The notes: generated by a model from the sequence alone, not told the origin. DNA of 64,000 nt from an uncultured Flavobacteriales bacterium (GCA_937876195.1 CALEIK010000028.1:62001-126000), one strand, 5' to 3'. Positions 9,342-18,031 are shown, counted from the first letter of the stretch. A program made the numbers and translations.

Positions 9342-10567
9342 AAAGCGTGAAAAAAGTACTCTACATATCCTACGATGGAATGACAGATCCCTTGGGTCAG
9401 TCGCAAGTGTTACCCTACATTATTGGATTAGCTCAACATGGATACGAGTTTCACCTCATCAGTTTTGAAAAGCATGAACGATTTTTAGCACATCGAAACC
9501 ACATTCACGCAATTTGTGATGACGCTGGAATTCACTGGCACCCTCAAGATTACCACATAGCTGGCGGGTTGCGAAAAACGATCCGCCAAGTGCGAAAAAT
9601 GAATGCCGTTGCTCGCTATTTACATCAGCGGCATCAATTCTCCATTGTTCATTGCAGAAGCTACATTTCAGCACTTGCTGGTCTCAAATTAAAACGAAAA
9701 TACGGTGTCAAATTCTTATTCGATATGCGCGGATTTTGGGCGGATGAACGCGTCGACGGAAAAATATGGAACTTAGACTCAAAATTGTATCGTATTATCT
9801 ATAATTATTTTAAACGTAAAGAAATTCAATTTCTTCAAAGGGCTGACTATACGATTTCACTTACACAAAATGGAAAAGATGAAATTCTATCATGGACAGC
9901 ATTGCATAATGAAAAACTCAACATCGAAGTAATACCCTGTTGCGTCAACCTGGATTTGTTCAACCCAGATTCGATTCAAGAAGCTACCAAAAATGAATTG
10001 AGACATCAGCTGGGCTTGTCTGAGTCGGATTTTGTATTGGGATATGTCGGATCGATTGGAACGTGGTACATGCTTTCTGAAATGCTCGATTATTTCGTAG
10101 CACTAAAAAGTGTTAAACCGGCCGCGAAGTTCTTATTTGTCACTGGTGAATCGCCTGAATTCATTTTACACCAAGCAGTATCTAAAGGTATTTCTGCCAG
10201 TGATTGCGTGATTACTTCCGTGCTGCATCATCAAGTTCCTGTGCATATTTCTTTGTTCGATCAATCCATATTTTTTATTTATCCTTCTTATTCCAAAAAA
10301 GCATCTTCTCCCACCAAGCAAGGTGAGATAATGGCGATGGGTGTACCACTAATCTGCAACAGCGGTGTGGGAGATACAGATGTCATTGTTAGAAAGTACC
10401 ACTCAGGATTGATCATCGACGAATTTTCCGAAAAAGGTTACTTAGATGTCATTAATGACACGTCCAAATTCAATCGAAGCGAAATCGCTAACGGAGCAAG
10501 TGACTATTTTTCATTGACAGAAGGAGTGAATCGCTATCTTCGTGTATATAAATCAATTGATGGCTAA
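9329..10567 (+). CDS. Glycosyltransferase, GT4-like (GT-B fold)
   Basis: The 412-aa protein has an N-terminal acceptor domain starting VLYISYDGMTDPLGQSQVLP, a pattern seen in Bacteroidota glycan-cluster glycosyltransferases. The C-terminal half is nucleotide-sugar binding, with GYVGSIGTWYML at about 235-246 and a PTKQGEIMAMGVPLICN segment at about 328-344. The latter has the Glu position of the GT4 E-x7-E region. No signal peptide is present, so it acts at the cytosolic face of the membrane. It overlaps asnB by 13 bp and the next glycosyltransferase by 8 bp, which implies translational coupling. Donor and acceptor sugars cannot be predicted. Confidence 0.85.
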   Translation: MDEIKSVKKVLYISYDGMTDPLGQSQVLPYIIGLAQHGYEFHLISFEKHERFLAHRNHIHAICDDAGIHWHPQDYHIAGGLRKTIRQVRKMNAVARYLHQRHQFSIVHCRSYISALAGLKLKRKYGVKFLFDMRGFWADERVDGKIWNLDSKLYRIIYNYFKRKEIQFLQRADYTISLTQNGKDEILSWTALHNEKLNIEVIPCCVNLDLFNPDSIQEATKNELRHQLGLSESDFVLGYVGSIGTWYMLSEMLDYFVALKSVKPAAKFLFVTGESPEFILHQAVSKGISASDCVITSVLHHQVPVHISLFDQSIFFIYPSYSKKASSPTKQGEIMAMGVPLICNSGVGDTDVIVRKYHSGLIIDEFSEKGYLDVINDTSKFNRSEIANGASDYFSLTEGVNRYLRVYKSIDG

Positions 10568-11633
10568 GAAAATATTCATTCTAGCACCTTACCCCAAAGG
10601 AGAAGCACCTTCTCAACGATTTCGATTTGAGCAATACATAGCACATCTTGATCTTGAAGGCTACACGATTGAATACTGTCCCTTTCTCAGTGAAAAAACA
10701 TGGCAGATTTTATATAAAAAAGGTGGAACATTAAAGAAAATTTCAGGAATTCTAGCTGGCTTTTGGAGGCGATTTGTTTTACTATTTCGCTTAATAAGCG
10801 CAGATAAAATTTTTATCCATCGCGAAGCGAGTATGATTGGTCCCCCTGTCTATGAATGGATCATAGCCAAGGTGCTTCGGAAAAAGTACATTTTCGATTT
10901 TGATGACGCAATATGGTTACCGAATTATAGTGACACCAATGCACGATTTAACCGACTGAAAGCCTACTGGAAAATAAAATGGATCATTAAATGGGCGGGG
11001 AAAGTTTCAGCTGGGAACGATTTTTTAAAGAACTATGCGCTCACCTATAATTCAAATGTATCCATCATTCCGACCACGATAGACCTTCAAAACGTTCACA
11101 ATCAACGCACCGATTTTAGTCGTTCTGTTATAACCATTGGTTGGACGGGGACACATACCACCATGCATTACATTGAACCGCTCATTCCGATCCTAAAAGA
11201 ACTCGAAAAAGAGCATAAATTCACCTTTACAGTAATTTCCAATCAACCACCCGATTTTGAATTACAATCACTGCGTTTCGTGAAATGGAACAAGGAAACT
11301 GAAATACATGATTTGGCACAATTTACAATCGGTGTGATGCCCTTGCAGAAAAGCCCATGGGCCGAAGGGAAATGTGGTTTCAAAGGATTGCAGTACATGG
11401 CACTGGGAATTCCCGCAATTCTATCTCCAGTTGGAATGAACAATGAATTGATTGAAAATGGAGTGAATGGTTTTTTATGTGACTCCCCAGAAGAATGGAA
11501 AAGTCAATTAATCGCATTAATTACATCCGCCGAACTACGTCAAAAAATTGGAATGCAAGGGCGAAAAACAGTTGAGCAGCACTACTCTGTTGAGGCCAAC
11601 TGGGAGCACTACAAAAATCTCTTAGAAATATGA
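10560..11633 (+). CDS. Glycosyltransferase, group 1-like
   Basis: This is a 357-aa protein when started at ATG 10560 (MAKKIFILAPYPKGEAPSQR). A GTG at 10542 in the same frame would add six residues inside the preceding gene and is less likely. The N-domain has a YPKGEAPSQRFRFEQY motif, and IFIHREA and FDFDDAIWLPN appear at about 75-125. The C-domain has IGWTGTHTTMHYI at about 196 and a GLQYMALGIPAILSPVGMN donor-site region at about 281-299. It is the second of two overlapping glycosyltransferases and overlaps rdgB by 4 bp (ATGA). It probably contributes to the same surface glycan. Confidence 0.85.
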   Translation: MAKKIFILAPYPKGEAPSQRFRFEQYIAHLDLEGYTIEYCPFLSEKTWQILYKKGGTLKKISGILAGFWRRFVLLFRLISADKIFIHREASMIGPPVYEWIIAKVLRKKYIFDFDDAIWLPNYSDTNARFNRLKAYWKIKWIIKWAGKVSAGNDFLKNYALTYNSNVSIIPTTIDLQNVHNQRTDFSRSVITIGWTGTHTTMHYIEPLIPILKELEKEHKFTFTVISNQPPDFELQSLRFVKWNKETEIHDLAQFTIGVMPLQKSPWAEGKCGFKGLQYMALGIPAILSPVGMNNELIENGVNGFLCDSPEEWKSQLIALITSAELRQKIGMQGRKTVEQHYSVEANWEHYKNLLEI

Positions 11634-12217
11634 AACTCCTGTTCGCTACTTCCAATCAAAACAAGGCAAAGGAAATCAAGGCAATGCTTCCGTCGCATGT
11701 GGAACTTCTGACCTTAGCAGATATTACTATAAAAGAAGATATACCCGAAACTTCAGACACCATTGAAGGAAATGCCGTGCAGAAAGCGAACTACATTACT
11801 TCCCATTTCAATTTGAATTGTTTCGCCGATGACACAGGATTAGAAATTGAGGCACTCGATGGTGAGCCTGGTGTAAAATCTGCTCGGTATGCTGGTAATG
11901 AACGAGATGATCAAGACAATATGCAGCTAGTTTTGTCCAAACTGAAAGATCAGACAAATAGATCGGCACGCTTCAAAACGATAATTGCCTTAAACATTGA
12001 TGAAGAACAATTTATCTTTGAAGGAATGGTACAGGGAAAAATCCGAATGGAAAAGTCTGGAACAAACGGATTTGGATACGATCCAATTTTTGAACCTGAG
12101 CAATGTGGTAAAACTTTTGCTGAAATGACAATGCAAGAAAAAAACGCATTTAGTCACCGTGCTCGCGCATTCAAGAAGATGCTTGTCTTTCTGAGCAATT
12201 ACCACGAGAATAAATAA
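11630..12217 (+). CDS. rdgB: Non-canonical purine NTP pyrophosphatase (RdgB/HAM1, XTP/dITP diphosphatase)
   Basis: The enzyme hydrolyses dITP, XTP and similar damaged purine nucleotides to monophosphates, keeping them out of DNA and RNA. The 195-aa length is typical. Visible motifs are FATSNQNKAKEIKAML at the N-terminus, FADDTGLEIEALDGEPGV at about 65-82 with the catalytic acidic pair, SARYAG, GFGYDPIF at about 147-154, and the C-terminal SHRARA. Its ATG overlaps the stop of the upstream glycosyltransferase (ATGA), so it is co-transcribed with the glycan cluster although the function is housekeeping. Confidence 0.95.
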   Translation: MKLLFATSNQNKAKEIKAMLPSHVELLTLADITIKEDIPETSDTIEGNAVQKANYITSHFNLNCFADDTGLEIEALDGEPGVKSARYAGNERDDQDNMQLVLSKLKDQTNRSARFKTIIALNIDEEQFIFEGMVQGKIRMEKSGTNGFGYDPIFEPEQCGKTFAEMTMQEKNAFSHRARAFKKMLVFLSNYHENK

Positions 12218-12251
12218 GTGCATAACTTCGTAAAAACAACTCACCATCCAG

Positions 12252-12281
12252 TTGATTTTCTCTTCTAAAAACTTAACTTTA
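12252..12281 (+). promoter_or_regulatory. Promoter of the isocitrate dehydrogenase gene
   Basis: TTG at 12252-12254 and TAACTTTA at 12274-12281 (7 of 8 to TAnnTTTG) are separated by 19 bp, the usual Bacteroidota arrangement. The predicted start of transcription near 12287 leaves a leader of about 60 nt before ATG 12347. Confidence 0.5.
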
Positions 12282-12320
12282 CGGAGTAAAATTTATTGTC
12301 AATAATTCAATACACTCATA

Positions 12321-12332
12321 GCGCAATTGCGC
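12321..12332. promoter_or_regulatory. 12-bp perfect palindrome in the icd leader
   Basis: GCGCAATTGCGC is a perfect dyad, GC-rich in an AT-rich spacer, 14 bp before the isocitrate dehydrogenase ATG. It lies downstream of the predicted promoter, so it could be a repressor site or a small RNA hairpin next to the start codon. No regulator gene is adjacent. Confidence 0.35.
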
Positions 12333-12346
12333 ATTAGAACCTAAGT

Positions 12347-14563
12347 ATGTCAAAAATCATTTACACCAAAACAGATGAAGCGCCAGCATTGGCTACGCAG
12401 TCCTTTTTACCAATTGTTCAGGCGTTTGTAAAATCTTCTGGAATCGAAATTGAAACCCGTGATATTTCATTGGCGGGCAGAATTATCGCGAAATTTCCTG
12501 AGTTTTTAAAACCAGATCAAAGGCTATCGGATGACTTGGCAGAATTGGGAAACTTGGTAAATCAACCAGAAGCAAACATTATTAAACTACCGAACATTAG
12601 TGCTTCAGTGCCGCAATTGAAGGCAACAATTACAGAGTTGCAAGAACAAGGATTTGCTATACCAGATTACCCGAACGAGCCAGCAAATGATCAGGAAAAG
12701 GACATTCGATCTCGTTATGATAAAGTTAAGGGAAGTGCTGTAAATCCTGTTCTACGTGAAGGAAACTCAGATCGACGGGCACCGAAACCAGTAAAGCAAT
12801 ATGCGCGAATGAATCCGCATTCCATGGGAGCTTGGCAAAAAACATCCAAATCTCACGTCGCGACAATGAAGCAAGGTGATTTTAGATCAAATGAAAAGTC
12901 AACCACATTTACCCAATCGGGAAGCGTCCGTGTTGAACACGTTTCATCGAATGGTCAGGTAGAAGTTTTGAAGGATCGAATTGACGTTTTAGCAGGAGAA
13001 ATAATTGATGCCACTGTTTTAAGCAAATCTGCTTTGGTTTCATTTTTGAAAGAGCAAATTGCAGATGCAAAAGCGCAAGGTGTTTTGTTTTCCATTCACA
13101 TGAAAGCAACGATGATGAAAGTTTCTGATCCAATCATTTTTGGTCATGCTGTAACGGCTTTCTTTCACGATGTTTTTGAAAAACACGCGACAACCCTATC
13201 AAAATTAGGAGTGGATGTACGCAATGGTTTTGGAGATCTTTTGGCGAAGATAGAATCATTACCAGAAAGTGAACGCAAAGAAATTAATGACACAATTCAA
13301 TCTTGTTACAGCGAACAACCAGCAATGGCGATGGTGGATTCAGATAAAGGAATCACCAATTTACATGTTCCCAGTGACGTGATCGTCGACGCTTCTATGC
13401 CAGCAATGATCCGTAATTCTGGTCAAATGTGGAACAAAGAAGGAAAGGCACAAGACACGAAGGCGGTCATTCCCGACAGCAGTTACGCTGAGTTGTATCA
13501 AGTTACGATCGACTTCTGTAAAGAACATGGCGCTTTTGACCCAACCACGATGGGAACAGTTCCAAATGTTGGTTTAATGGCACAGAAGGCAGAAGAATAT
13601 GGTTCTCATGACAAGACTTTTGAAATTAAGGGAGATGGTATTGTTCGCGTGGTCAATGAGTCTGGCGCAGTAATTTTTGAACATACCGTAATAGCTGGAG
13701 ATATTTGGAGAATGTGTCAAGTGAAGGATGCACCAATTCAAGATTGGGTAAAACTGGCAGTTACACGTGCTAGAGCGACCAATTCACCAGCTATTTTCTG
13801 GTTAAATGGCGATCGCGCACATGATGCGGAAATCATCAAAAAAGTAAATACGTATTTAAAAGACCACGACACGAACGGATTGGACATTCGGATTATGTCA
13901 CAAGGAGAAGCAACAAGATTCACATTAGAGCGACTAAAAGCGGGTCAAGAAACTATTTCAGTGACTGGAAATGTATTGCGTGATTACCTCACCGACTTAT
14001 TCCCAATTCTCGAAGTTGGAACAAGTGCCAAAATGTTGTCCATTGTTCCATTAATGAACGGTGGTGGATTATTTGAAACAGGCGCTGGAGGATCTGCACC
14101 AAAACACGTACAACAGTTTTTAGAAGAAGGTCACCTTCGCTGGGACTCGTTAGGTGAATTTTTAGCGCTCGCATGTTCATTAGAACACATGAGTATCGCG
14201 GATGGCAATGCAAAAGCACAGGTTTTGGCGGATACATTGGATGCAGCAACATCTAAGTTCTTAGAAAACGATAAATCACCTTCCCGTAAAGTTGGCGAAA
14301 TCGACAACCGAGGAAGTCATTTCTATTTGGCACTTTATTGGGCGGAAGAATTGGCGAATCAAACGAAAGATGTAGACCTTAAAAATCAATTTACACCAGT
14401 GGCAAGTGCTTTCAAACAGAATGAACAGACAGTATTGAATGAGTTGAATGGTGCTCAAGGAAAACCTGTTGATATAGGCGGTTATTATTTCCCAAAGGAC
14501 GATTTAGCTTCAAAAGCGATGAGACCTAGTAGATCACTCAATGATTTATTGGCAACGATCTAA
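12347..14563 (+). CDS. icd: NADP-dependent isocitrate dehydrogenase, monomeric type
   Basis: The enzyme oxidises isocitrate to 2-oxoglutarate and CO2 with NADP in the TCA cycle. The 738-aa length and the sequence match the monomeric IDH-II family rather than the roughly 420-aa dimeric form. Visible family segments are YTKTDEAPALATQSFLPI at the N-terminus, VNPVLREGNSDRRAP at about 128-142, HSMGAWQ at about 155, FSIHMKATMMKVSDPIIFGH at about 247-266, and NGGGLFETGAGGSAPKHV at about 568-585. These hold the substrate and metal ligands. The gene stands alone, with its own promoter (12252-12281) and a strong terminator at 14581-14613. Confidence 0.97.
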   Translation: MSKIIYTKTDEAPALATQSFLPIVQAFVKSSGIEIETRDISLAGRIIAKFPEFLKPDQRLSDDLAELGNLVNQPEANIIKLPNISASVPQLKATITELQEQGFAIPDYPNEPANDQEKDIRSRYDKVKGSAVNPVLREGNSDRRAPKPVKQYARMNPHSMGAWQKTSKSHVATMKQGDFRSNEKSTTFTQSGSVRVEHVSSNGQVEVLKDRIDVLAGEIIDATVLSKSALVSFLKEQIADAKAQGVLFSIHMKATMMKVSDPIIFGHAVTAFFHDVFEKHATTLSKLGVDVRNGFGDLLAKIESLPESERKEINDTIQSCYSEQPAMAMVDSDKGITNLHVPSDVIVDASMPAMIRNSGQMWNKEGKAQDTKAVIPDSSYAELYQVTIDFCKEHGAFDPTTMGTVPNVGLMAQKAEEYGSHDKTFEIKGDGIVRVVNESGAVIFEHTVIAGDIWRMCQVKDAPIQDWVKLAVTRARATNSPAIFWLNGDRAHDAEIIKKVNTYLKDHDTNGLDIRIMSQGEATRFTLERLKAGQETISVTGNVLRDYLTDLFPILEVGTSAKMLSIVPLMNGGGLFETGAGGSAPKHVQQFLEEGHLRWDSLGEFLALACSLEHMSIADGNAKAQVLADTLDAATSKFLENDKSPSRKVGEIDNRGSHFYLALYWAEELANQTKDVDLKNQFTPVASAFKQNEQTVLNELNGAQGKPVDIGGYYFPKDDLASKAMRPSRSLNDLLATI

Positions 14564-14580
14564 TTTAATAAGGTTCTAAC

Positions 14581-14613
14581 AAAAAAGGTGTTCTAACATA
14601 GAACACCTTTTTT
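14581..14613 (+). terminator. Rho-independent terminator of icd
   Basis: A perfect 15-bp stem has arms 14581-14595 and 14599-14613 and a 3-nt loop (ACA). The A-run and T-run flank the GC-richer core GGTGTTC/GAACACC, so it can work in both directions. It lies between icd and the convergent thioredoxin-like gene. Confidence 0.9.
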
Positions 14614-14633
14614 ATGTGGAATAAAATATCCAC

Positions 14634-15230
14634 TTAGTTAAAATTGAGTTCAACTTCGTCTTTAGCAAAAACACCAAAACTATCGTTGGACCATTTTTTA
14701 AGAGGCTTGTTATTGTCAACCAATATGAATGCTGGAAATGAAAAATTAGCCAGTTCCATCATTGCCTCTGGATTATCTGCTAAACGCACATGAATGGACT
14801 CTCCAGCTTTATCACTGTACCATTGAATGGACGAAGAATCCTTGCTACATACTACATACTCGATCTGCATCCCTTCTACCCTACTTTTCATGACAATCAG
14901 GTCATCAATGGCTTCATAACAATACTTGCACCCTGGAATTGTGATAACCACTAATTTTTCACCAGCTAACTCTTTATTGGCAGCTGATCTTTCTACCTCT
15001 ATCGAATTGTTTGAAAAATCTCCTTGATAGATTGGGTTCATCACAAAGTACACTCCAAATGGCAGGGCAAAAATAACGAGTAACAAAAGCCACTTTACGT
15101 ATTTGTTGATTGATTTCAAAGGTCGCTTAAGAATTAACATCAGTATTATTCCCAATAAAATCGTGATCAAATAAGGAATCACCTTACTCATTGTCCATGA
15201 CATCCCGCTATCTAAAAAAAATGCTTCCAT
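14634..15230 (-). CDS. Membrane-anchored thioredoxin-fold protein
   Basis: The 198-aa protein has two N-terminal membrane segments (about 14-33 and 43-62) followed by a soluble domain. The VVITIPGCKYCYEAID segment at about 94-109 carries a CKYC redox motif after a beta-strand, as in thioredoxin-like proteins. A cis-Pro-like SFPAFILVD follows at about 164-172. By topology the redox domain is probably periplasmic. The role would be thiol-disulfide exchange or cytochrome or lipoprotein maturation, but the partner is unknown. It is convergent with icd across a shared terminator. Two Cys-containing small lipoproteins lie just upstream on the same strand and are possible substrates (inference only). 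Confidence 0.7.
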   Translation of the reverse strand: MEAFFLDSGMSWTMSKVIPYLITILLGIILMLILKRPLKSINKYVKWLLLLVIFALPFGVYFVMNPIYQGDFSNNSIEVERSAANKELAGEKLVVITIPGCKYCYEAIDDLIVMKSRVEGMQIEYVVCSKDSSSIQWYSDKAGESIHVRLADNPEAMMELANFSFPAFILVDNNKPLKKWSNDSFGVFAKDEVELNFN

Positions 15231-15244
15231 AAACTATTGTGTAT

Positions 15245-15268
15245 AAAAAAAGGAAGCTGTTGCTTCCC
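15245..15268 (-). terminator. Rho-independent terminator of the tandem lipoprotein genes
   Basis: On the minus strand GGAAGC-AACA-GCTTCC (15252-15267) is followed by a run of seven T residues. It lies about 20 bp after the stop of the 15289-15480 gene and before the thioredoxin-like gene, so the latter probably has its own promoter. Confidence 0.8.
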
Positions 15269-15288
15269 TTTCTGATTTTTATTAAAAT

Positions 15289-15480
15289 CTATTTCAATGT
15301 ACAAGCTCCGTTTGAATCATCTTCACACTCAGCTTTAGCATCTTTCTTTGTCTCATCTTCAATTACCACAGAACCTGTGTAACCAAGAACGGTGCACTCA
15401 CACACCCAATCCTTTTTGCAAGAGGAGAATAAAACAACTCCCATAAGGGCAAACGAACTTAATAGTACTAATTTTTTCAT
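15289..15480 (-). CDS. Small Cys-containing lipoprotein, paralogue 1
   Basis: The 63-aa product starts MKKLVLLSSFALMGVVLFSSC, a lipoprotein signal with the lipidated Cys at about 21. The mature part is only about 43 residues. It has a CxC pair (about 27 and 29), an AECED segment with Cys at about 52, and a final Cys near the C-terminus (ACTLK). It is clearly related to the gene 26 bp upstream: they share KK/RK after the lipid Cys, CxCT, KK[DE]A, CED and C[TE]LK at the end. No known function is recognised. The four mature Cys suggest two disulfides outside the cytoplasm. Confidence 0.75.
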   Translation of the reverse strand: MKKLVLLSSFALMGVVLFSSCKKDWVCECTVLGYTGSVVIEDETKKDAKAECEDDSNGACTLK

Positions 15481-15506
15481 GTTTATCTTTTTTACTTTAT
15501 TATTTT

Positions 15507-15698
15507 CTATTTTAACTCACAAGACACGCCAACATACTGCTTATCTTCGCACATTGCTTGTGCTTCCTTTTTCTTTGCTAAGAGATAAGTTTCAGTGTAA
15601 GATGACCCATCGGAATACGTACATACACACTCTCTTGTTTTTCTACAAGAAGAAAAAAGAAAGAACCCTGCCAGCATTATGAAAAATATTTTTTTCAT
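15507..15698 (-). CDS. Small Cys-containing lipoprotein, paralogue 2
   Basis: The product is 63 aa from the ATG at 15696-15698 (MKKIFFIMLAGFFLFSSC). An upstream in-frame start would only add 12 residues before the signal peptide. The lipobox FSSC gives a lipidated Cys at 18, then CVCT at about 24, AQAMCED at about 46, and a terminal SCELK. It has the same length and Cys pattern as the downstream gene, so the pair is a tandem duplication, now strongly diverged. Function unknown. The pair ends at the terminator near 15250. Confidence 0.72.
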   Translation of the reverse strand: MKKIFFIMLAGFFLFSSCRKTRECVCTYSDGSSYTETYLLAKKKEAQAMCEDKQYVGVSCELK

Positions 15699-15790
15699 TT
15701 TATTATTGGTTAAATTTATTAAACATACCGCCACAAATATACATTTTTTTCAATTATTGAAACAATCATACTTTCTTTTATGAACGATCT

Positions 15791-16153
15791 TTAATAGTTA
15801 CGCATATGTTCGGCGACCCTTGGGAAGCAGTTATATAAACTTGTGGCAGTACTTTCCTCAAAATGCATGGCATCAATTGCTAACTTCATGCACCTCAACC
15901 ATTCATTTTTTTCGGCAATACCAATTTTATGAGGTAAATGCCGCATTTTCAGTTTGGGATGTCCGTACTTTTCTGAATACAGCTGCGGTCCTCCTAAAAA
16001 TTGTGTTAAAAAAAGATACTGTTTCTCTCTAATCGAAGATTTTTCTTGATCAAAAAGGTGCGCAATTGATGATTGATCAAACACAATATCATAGAATTTA
16101 TTAACCAATTCCCTAAGTTTCTCTGCACCAATAGTATCGTATAATGTGTTCAT
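15791..16153 (-). CDS. Truncated haemoglobin, group II-like
   Basis: The 120-aa globin lacks helix A, as truncated haemoglobins do. FLGGPQLYSEKYGHPKLKMRH (part: FLGGPQLYSEKYG, then LKMRHLPHKI) holds the probable proximal His at residue 72. EWLRCM at about 84-89 gives the Trp at G8 typical of group II (trHbO/YjbI). It binds haem and probably O2 or NO in the cytoplasm. Its role here (O2 delivery, NO detoxification) cannot be fixed from sequence. It is divergent from the OmpA-family gene, with 67 bp between starts. Confidence 0.88.
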   Translation of the reverse strand: MNTLYDTIGAEKLRELVNKFYDIVFDQSSIAHLFDQEKSSIREKQYLFLTQFLGGPQLYSEKYGHPKLKMRHLPHKIGIAEKNEWLRCMKLAIDAMHFEESTATSLYNCFPRVAEHMRNY

Positions 16154-16220
16154 AAAATTTTAACAGTCTTTTTTTCTAAATTCCCTTGATTCTCACTATC
16201 TTCGCATTCACAACTAGAAG

Positions 16221-17393
16221 ATGACAAAAGTAATTATTCTCTGCCTACTTTCTCTTTTGTCCGTAACTATTTATGGTCAAAAGCAACACGGTTCTGTTTC
16301 AAAGAACTCGTGCACGGGTGCTATAAATATTTTTGAAGACGGTCAATTTCAGCTGCGTTTCTCAGGGGAAAATGGCGAAAATTTCATTCAAGCCTACCCC
16401 TCTTTATCAACCATTACATCGACCAATCAAATTTGGTGTTCTTACATTGCAAGTCAAGCTGGAGTATTAAAATTCACTGCGGAGGTGGATAGCGATTTTC
16501 TACAAATGGTCATTTTTTCGCAGGAGCGGGATGATGTCTGCGGTGAAATACAATCTGGTTTAGCAGAGATTAAGCGTTTACAGACGAGTCAAAAGTATAA
16601 AGTTATTGGATTAGATAGCCTCGTTTCTGACGGGATGATGTACACGTTGAAGCTTAGGGAGGGGGAGAAAATTCAGATTTTATTTGTGACTGAGGAAGAA
16701 CAGAAAAGCGCGTTAAAGTTAAATTGGGATTTCAAAGCCGATGAATTATTGGCAAATCAGTCAGCGAAAGTGATCGATAAAAGATACGATGATTTCGCGG
16801 CAACCTTCAGTATTAAAGTTAGGGATAACGATACGCAGAGACCCTTGATCGGTAACATTGAAATCCAAGATTCCAAACAAGTTGACGGTGTTTACAGGGC
16901 ATCGGAATTGTATTTTAATCTTGAGCGAAATTGTGAGATTTCGTTACTCTGCAAACTCGACGGATACTTTTTCGATGAGCGTGTACTCAAAGTATCCCCT
17001 TATGAAGATCAGGAAGTTGTGATTTACTTGAACAAGGTAGCAAGCGGAATGAGTATTAAAATTGAAGAGATTCAGTTTAAACCGGGCACCAGTGAGATTC
17101 TACCAAGTTCAGAGCCTAAACTTAATCGATTGAAGGATTTTTTAGCGCTTAATGCCAACCTCGAAGTAGAGATTCAAGGTCATGTATTTGAACTAGGTGA
17201 AGAAAATAGCTTAATGGGGCAAAAGATCTCAGAGGCAAGAGCTAAACGAGTTATGAAACACCTTATTGATCATGGCATTGATAAATCACGTCTAACTGCA
17301 GTAGGTTATGGAAATACACGTCCTGTGTTTGAAGAACCCAAACTGTTTGCAGAAGAGCAGGCGAATCGTCGCGTAGAAATATTGATTAAATAA
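16221..17393 (+). CDS. OmpA-family outer-membrane protein
   Basis: The 390-aa protein has a signal peptide (about 1-19, ending TIYGQ). A beta-rich N-terminal region of about 250 residues has no recognised repeat. A C-terminal OmpA/MotB peptidoglycan-binding domain spans about 280-390. It begins IQFKPGTSEILPSSEPKL and continues with IQGHVFELGEENS, LSEARAKRV-like KISEARAKRVMKHLI, AVGYGNTRPV and ANRRVEILI. The Asp of the usual NxxLSxxRA motif is in altered form (the usual GHTD is GHVF here), so peptidoglycan binding may differ. It is monocistronic, as far as I can see. Confidence 0.87.
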   Translation: MTKVIILCLLSLLSVTIYGQKQHGSVSKNSCTGAINIFEDGQFQLRFSGENGENFIQAYPSLSTITSTNQIWCSYIASQAGVLKFTAEVDSDFLQMVIFSQERDDVCGEIQSGLAEIKRLQTSQKYKVIGLDSLVSDGMMYTLKLREGEKIQILFVTEEEQKSALKLNWDFKADELLANQSAKVIDKRYDDFAATFSIKVRDNDTQRPLIGNIEIQDSKQVDGVYRASELYFNLERNCEISLLCKLDGYFFDERVLKVSPYEDQEVVIYLNKVASGMSIKIEEIQFKPGTSEILPSSEPKLNRLKDFLALNANLEVEIQGHVFELGEENSLMGQKISEARAKRVMKHLIDHGIDKSRLTAVGYGNTRPVFEEPKLFAEEQANRRVEILIK

Positions 17394-17450
17394 AAAAAAA
17401 CCAATCATCTTTGAGGCTCAGGCTCTTACAGTTTTTTATGTATCTAATGA

Positions 17451-18014
17451 TTAGATTGTCATAATATCCTTCTCCTTAAGTTCTAAGAGTTCATCTACTT
17501 TGGAAGAATAACTATTCGTTATGTTTTGAATTTCATTCTCCGCATCTTTCATCATATCTTCAGATAAACCTTCGTTCTTAAGATCCTTCACCATGTCCAA
17601 AGCGTCCTTGCGGTGATTTCTGATGCCTATTTTAGCATGTTCTGCTTCAGCCTTGGCTCTTTTTACCAAATCTCTTCTACGCTCCTCTGTCAGCGGAGGA
17701 ACTGATATAATTAGCATTTCGCCATTGTCCTGAGGAGCAAATCCCAAATTTGAATTCACGATGCCTTTCATTAGTTCTCCCAACATTGCCTTTTCCCAAG
17801 GCTGAACAGTCAACGTTCTTGCATCCATGGTACCAATGTTTGCTACTTGCTGAATTGGTGTGGGCGTTCCGTAATAATCAACCATTACCGATTGTAACAT
17901 CGCTGGTGCCGCCTTTCCTGCTCTAATTTTGGTTAATTCAACTTCGAAGTGAGTAATAGTAACCGCGTTGGCACTTTTAAACTCATCATAAACCATGTTC
18001 AATTCTTCAATCAT
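17451..18014 (-). CDS. frr: Ribosome recycling factor
   Basis: The factor splits post-termination ribosomes with EF-G. The 187-aa protein shows the family segments KIRAGKAAPAMLQSVMVDYYGT at about 30-51 (start KIRAGKAAPAML), QQVANIGTMDARTLTVQPW, IPPLTEERR-like SVPPLTEERRRDLVKRAK at about 105-122, and a C-terminal coiled-coil arm. It lies 17 bp downstream of pyrH on the same strand, the classic pyrH-frr pair, so the two are co-transcribed. Confidence 0.97.
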   Translation of the reverse strand: MIEELNMVYDEFKSANAVTITHFEVELTKIRAGKAAPAMLQSVMVDYYGTPTPIQQVANIGTMDARTLTVQPWEKAMLGELMKGIVNSNLGFAPQDNGEMLIISVPPLTEERRRDLVKRAKAEAEHAKIGIRNHRKDALDMVKDLKNEGLSEDMMKDAENEIQNITNSYSSKVDELLELKEKDIMTI

Positions 18015-18031
18015 TGCTTAAAAATTTAATG

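Noticed and set aside
17443..17456. TCTAAT/ATTAGA palindrome at the frr stop
   Set aside because: Overlaps the stop codon, very short AT-only stem, no T-run; likely chance.
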